Assembly (NCBI RefSeq): GCF_009741445.1
Contig: NZ_CP046507.1
Span: 3,596,001 to 3,660,000 of the forward strand
Origin: Mycobacterium avium subsp. avium
GTDB lineage: Bacteria > Actinomycetota > Actinomycetes > Mycobacteriales > Mycobacteriaceae
Length of the DNA: 64,000 nucleotides
Direction of reading: 5' to 3'
A program made the position numbers and the translations under genes. The notes below the pieces were generated by a model, which saw nothing but the letters and a program-made list of their open reading frames with translations, had not been told where the DNA came from and ran no database searches. Shown piece by piece: positions 61,290 through 64,000 of this stretch (positions within the stretch are counted from its first letter, which is position 1; the number at the start of each line of letters is the position of its first letter).

Positions 61290-62429
61290 TTATTCGCCCG
61301 CGACCTCGATCACCGTCGCCGAACCCATGCCCCCGCCCGCGCACATCGCCGCGACGCCGATACCGCCGCCGCGGCGGCGCAATTCGTGCACCAGGGTGAC
61401 CAGCATCCGTGCCCCGGTCGCCGCCACGGGATGCCCCAGCGAGCAGCCGCTGCCGCTGACGTTGACCTTGTCGGGGTCGAGTTCAAGCAGCTTGACCGTG
61501 GCCACACACATCGCCGCGAAGGCCTCGTTGATCTCGAAGAGGTCCACATCGGAGATCGAAAGCCCAGCGCGTCCAAGGGCTTTCGGTATCGCCTCCACCG
61601 GCGCCAGGCCGGTGATCGCCGGGTCGACCCCGACCGACGCCCAGGACCGGATGGTGGCCAACGGCCGCAGCCCGAGCCGGTCGCTGGCGATCGTCAGCAC
61701 CGCGGCACCGTCGTTGGCGCCGCAGGCGTTGCCGGCGGTGATGGAGAAGCCCTCGATTTCCGGATGTAACGGCTTGAGCGCGGCCAACTTCTCCATGCTG
61801 GTGTCGCGGCGCGGGTGTTCGTCGACCGAGAACAGCCCGTGCGGGGTGTCGATGGGCACGATCTCCTCTTTGAAGCGGCCCTCGTCGATGGCGGCGATGG
61901 CGTTGCGGTGCGACCGCAGCGCCCAGGCGTCCATCTCCTCGCGGCTCACCCCGGCTTTGACGGCAGCGTTCCAGCCGACGGTGATCGACATGTCCATGTT
62001 CGGGGCGTCGGGCCGGTCCGGGTGGGTCGGCGGGAACCAGTCGACCCACTCGCCGTCGACCTGCATCCGCGATCGCGGCGACGTGGAAGCCGAGTTGACG
62101 CCGCCGGCGATGACCAGTTGATCCATTCCGGCGCGCACGCTGGCCGCGGCGCTCTGTACGGCCGCCTGACCCGCCGCGCAGTGCCGGTTGTTGGCCAGGC
62201 CGGGCACCTGGGTCAGCCCCGCTGTGATGGCCGCGTGGCGGGCCAGCACGCCGCCGCCGTAGAGGCCCTCGCCCAGGATCACGTCGTCGACCTGGGTCGG
62301 GTCGATATCCTTCACCGCTTCGCTGACGACGTGGTGGGCCAGATCGAATGCGCTGGTGTCTCGCAGGGTGCCCTTGCGGGCGGTTCCGATGGGTGTGCGC
62401 AGCGCGGACACGATGACGGCTTCAGCCAC
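61290..62429 (-). CDS. Acetyl-CoA C-acyltransferase (thiolase)
   Basis: A 379-aa thiolase: Cys84 in NRHCAAGQAA, catalytic His in CSLGHPVAATGA and second Cys in MCAGGGMGSA. INEAFAAMC is the usual family segment. GTG start 62429. The promoter holds the perfect palindrome at 62485-62499, so it belongs to the candidate regulon. It should cleave the 3-ketoacyl-CoA formed by the acyl-CoA dehydrogenases and SDRs elsewhere in the region. Confidence 0.93.
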   Translation of the reverse strand: MAEAVIVSALRTPIGTARKGTLRDTSAFDLAHHVVSEAVKDIDPTQVDDVILGEGLYGGGVLARHAAITAGLTQVPGLANNRHCAAGQAAVQSAAASVRAGMDQLVIAGGVNSASTSPRSRMQVDGEWVDWFPPTHPDRPDAPNMDMSITVGWNAAVKAGVSREEMDAWALRSHRNAIAAIDEGRFKEEIVPIDTPHGLFSVDEHPRRDTSMEKLAALKPLHPEIEGFSITAGNACGANDGAAVLTIASDRLGLRPLATIRSWASVGVDPAITGLAPVEAIPKALGRAGLSISDVDLFEINEAFAAMCVATVKLLELDPDKVNVSGSGCSLGHPVAATGARMLVTLVHELRRRGGGIGVAAMCAGGGMGSATVIEVAGE

Positions 62430-62484
62430 AGTCTTCTCCAGTTCAACCAGCAGGTGCAGCGCCCGTGCGCCATCCGCACCTCAC

Positions 62485-62499
62485 GAGAATATTATTCTC
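62485..62499. promoter_or_regulatory. Perfect palindrome GAGAATA-T-TATTCTC (candidate operator)
   Basis: A 7-1-7 perfect inverted repeat 56 bp before the thiolase start and in the gap to padC. The minus strand reads AATAATATTCTC, which contains TAATAT, a good -10 box, so binding would block the thiolase promoter. Confidence 0.72.
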
Positions 62500-62548
62500 G
62501 CAGCAGGAGAGCGTCAGTTGCAACCAGCGCGGGGTGGCGGCCGGCGGG

Positions 62549-64000
<1,452 letters not shown>

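Overview
The window is chromosomal DNA of a high-GC actinobacterium, almost certainly a slow-growing Mycobacterium. The evidence is a close full-length match to the mycobacterial copper-resistance oxidase MmcO, three cytochrome P450/ferredoxin pairs, LLM-class (F420/flavin) oxidoreductases, a mycofactocin-type short-chain dehydrogenase, many acyl-CoA dehydrogenases, and gene starts that are often GTG or TTG with ATGA overlaps. The species cannot be fixed from sequence alone. No transposase, integrase, tRNA, rRNA or CRISPR array was seen. About 66 genes fill the window and only one gap exceeds 300 bp.

Layout. 1-8.0 kb: nitroreductase (cut by the left edge), then a plus-strand run with a carboxymuconolactone decarboxylase-like protein, a beta-hydroxyacid dehydrogenase, two amidohydrolases, a Rieske ferredoxin, an alpha/beta hydrolase, an orphan NuoF-like reductase and a ferredoxin. 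8.0-10.7 kb (minus): LLM oxidoreductase, a duplicated-fold unknown and an NAD-dependent epimerase. 10.9-16.4 kb (plus): a small secreted protein, a DUF35-thiolase fusion (likely aldolase), a hydrolase with a repeat tail, a second beta-hydroxyacid dehydrogenase, P450 and ferredoxin. 16.4-23.4 kb (minus): DUF1330, ferredoxin, P450, TetR, thiolase, acyl-CoA dehydrogenase, amidohydrolase. 23.7-29.8 kb (plus): Rieske oxygenase operon, ending with a two-gene acyl-CoA dehydrogenase. 29.8-33.8 kb: acyl-CoA dehydrogenase facing a TetR gene and two SDRs. 33.8-43.7 kb (minus): SDR, double-domain CoA-transferase, two M24 proteins, amidohydrolase, P450, ferredoxin, TetR, SDR. 43.9-45.5 kb: mmcO. 45.5-54.7 kb (minus): an mhp-type meta-cleavage cluster (mhpC-mhpA-mhpB, a KstD-like flavoprotein, LLM, SDR, cyclase, hydrolase), facing an IclR regulator and a second KstD-like gene. 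57.4-64 kb: a two-component pair, an E1-alpha-like orphan, a MeaB-like GTPase, a thiolase, a phenolic acid decarboxylase and a partial proline iminopeptidase-like hydrolase.

How it works together. Most genes fit a peripheral catabolic region. Oxygenases (P450, Rieske, MhpA, LLM) activate a ring or hydrocarbon, amidohydrolase and decarboxylase-type enzymes and C-C hydrolases cleave it, CoA-transferases make thioesters, and acyl-CoA dehydrogenases, SDRs, thiolases and a retro-aldolase-like protein shorten them. The only substrate class that can be named with confidence is hydroxyphenylpropionate or hydroxycinnamate-type aromatics (mhpABC, and PadC for phenolic acids).

Two patterns are the main discoveries. 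First, a 15-bp palindrome GAGAAT-N3-ATTCTC stands in front of several unlinked catabolic operons and beside a TetR gene, which suggests one local regulon. Second, several enzymes occur as an intact copy beside a copy or domain that has lost its catalytic residues (amidohydrolases, M24 proteins, CoA-transferase domains, acyl-CoA dehydrogenase subunits), which suggests obligate heteromers.
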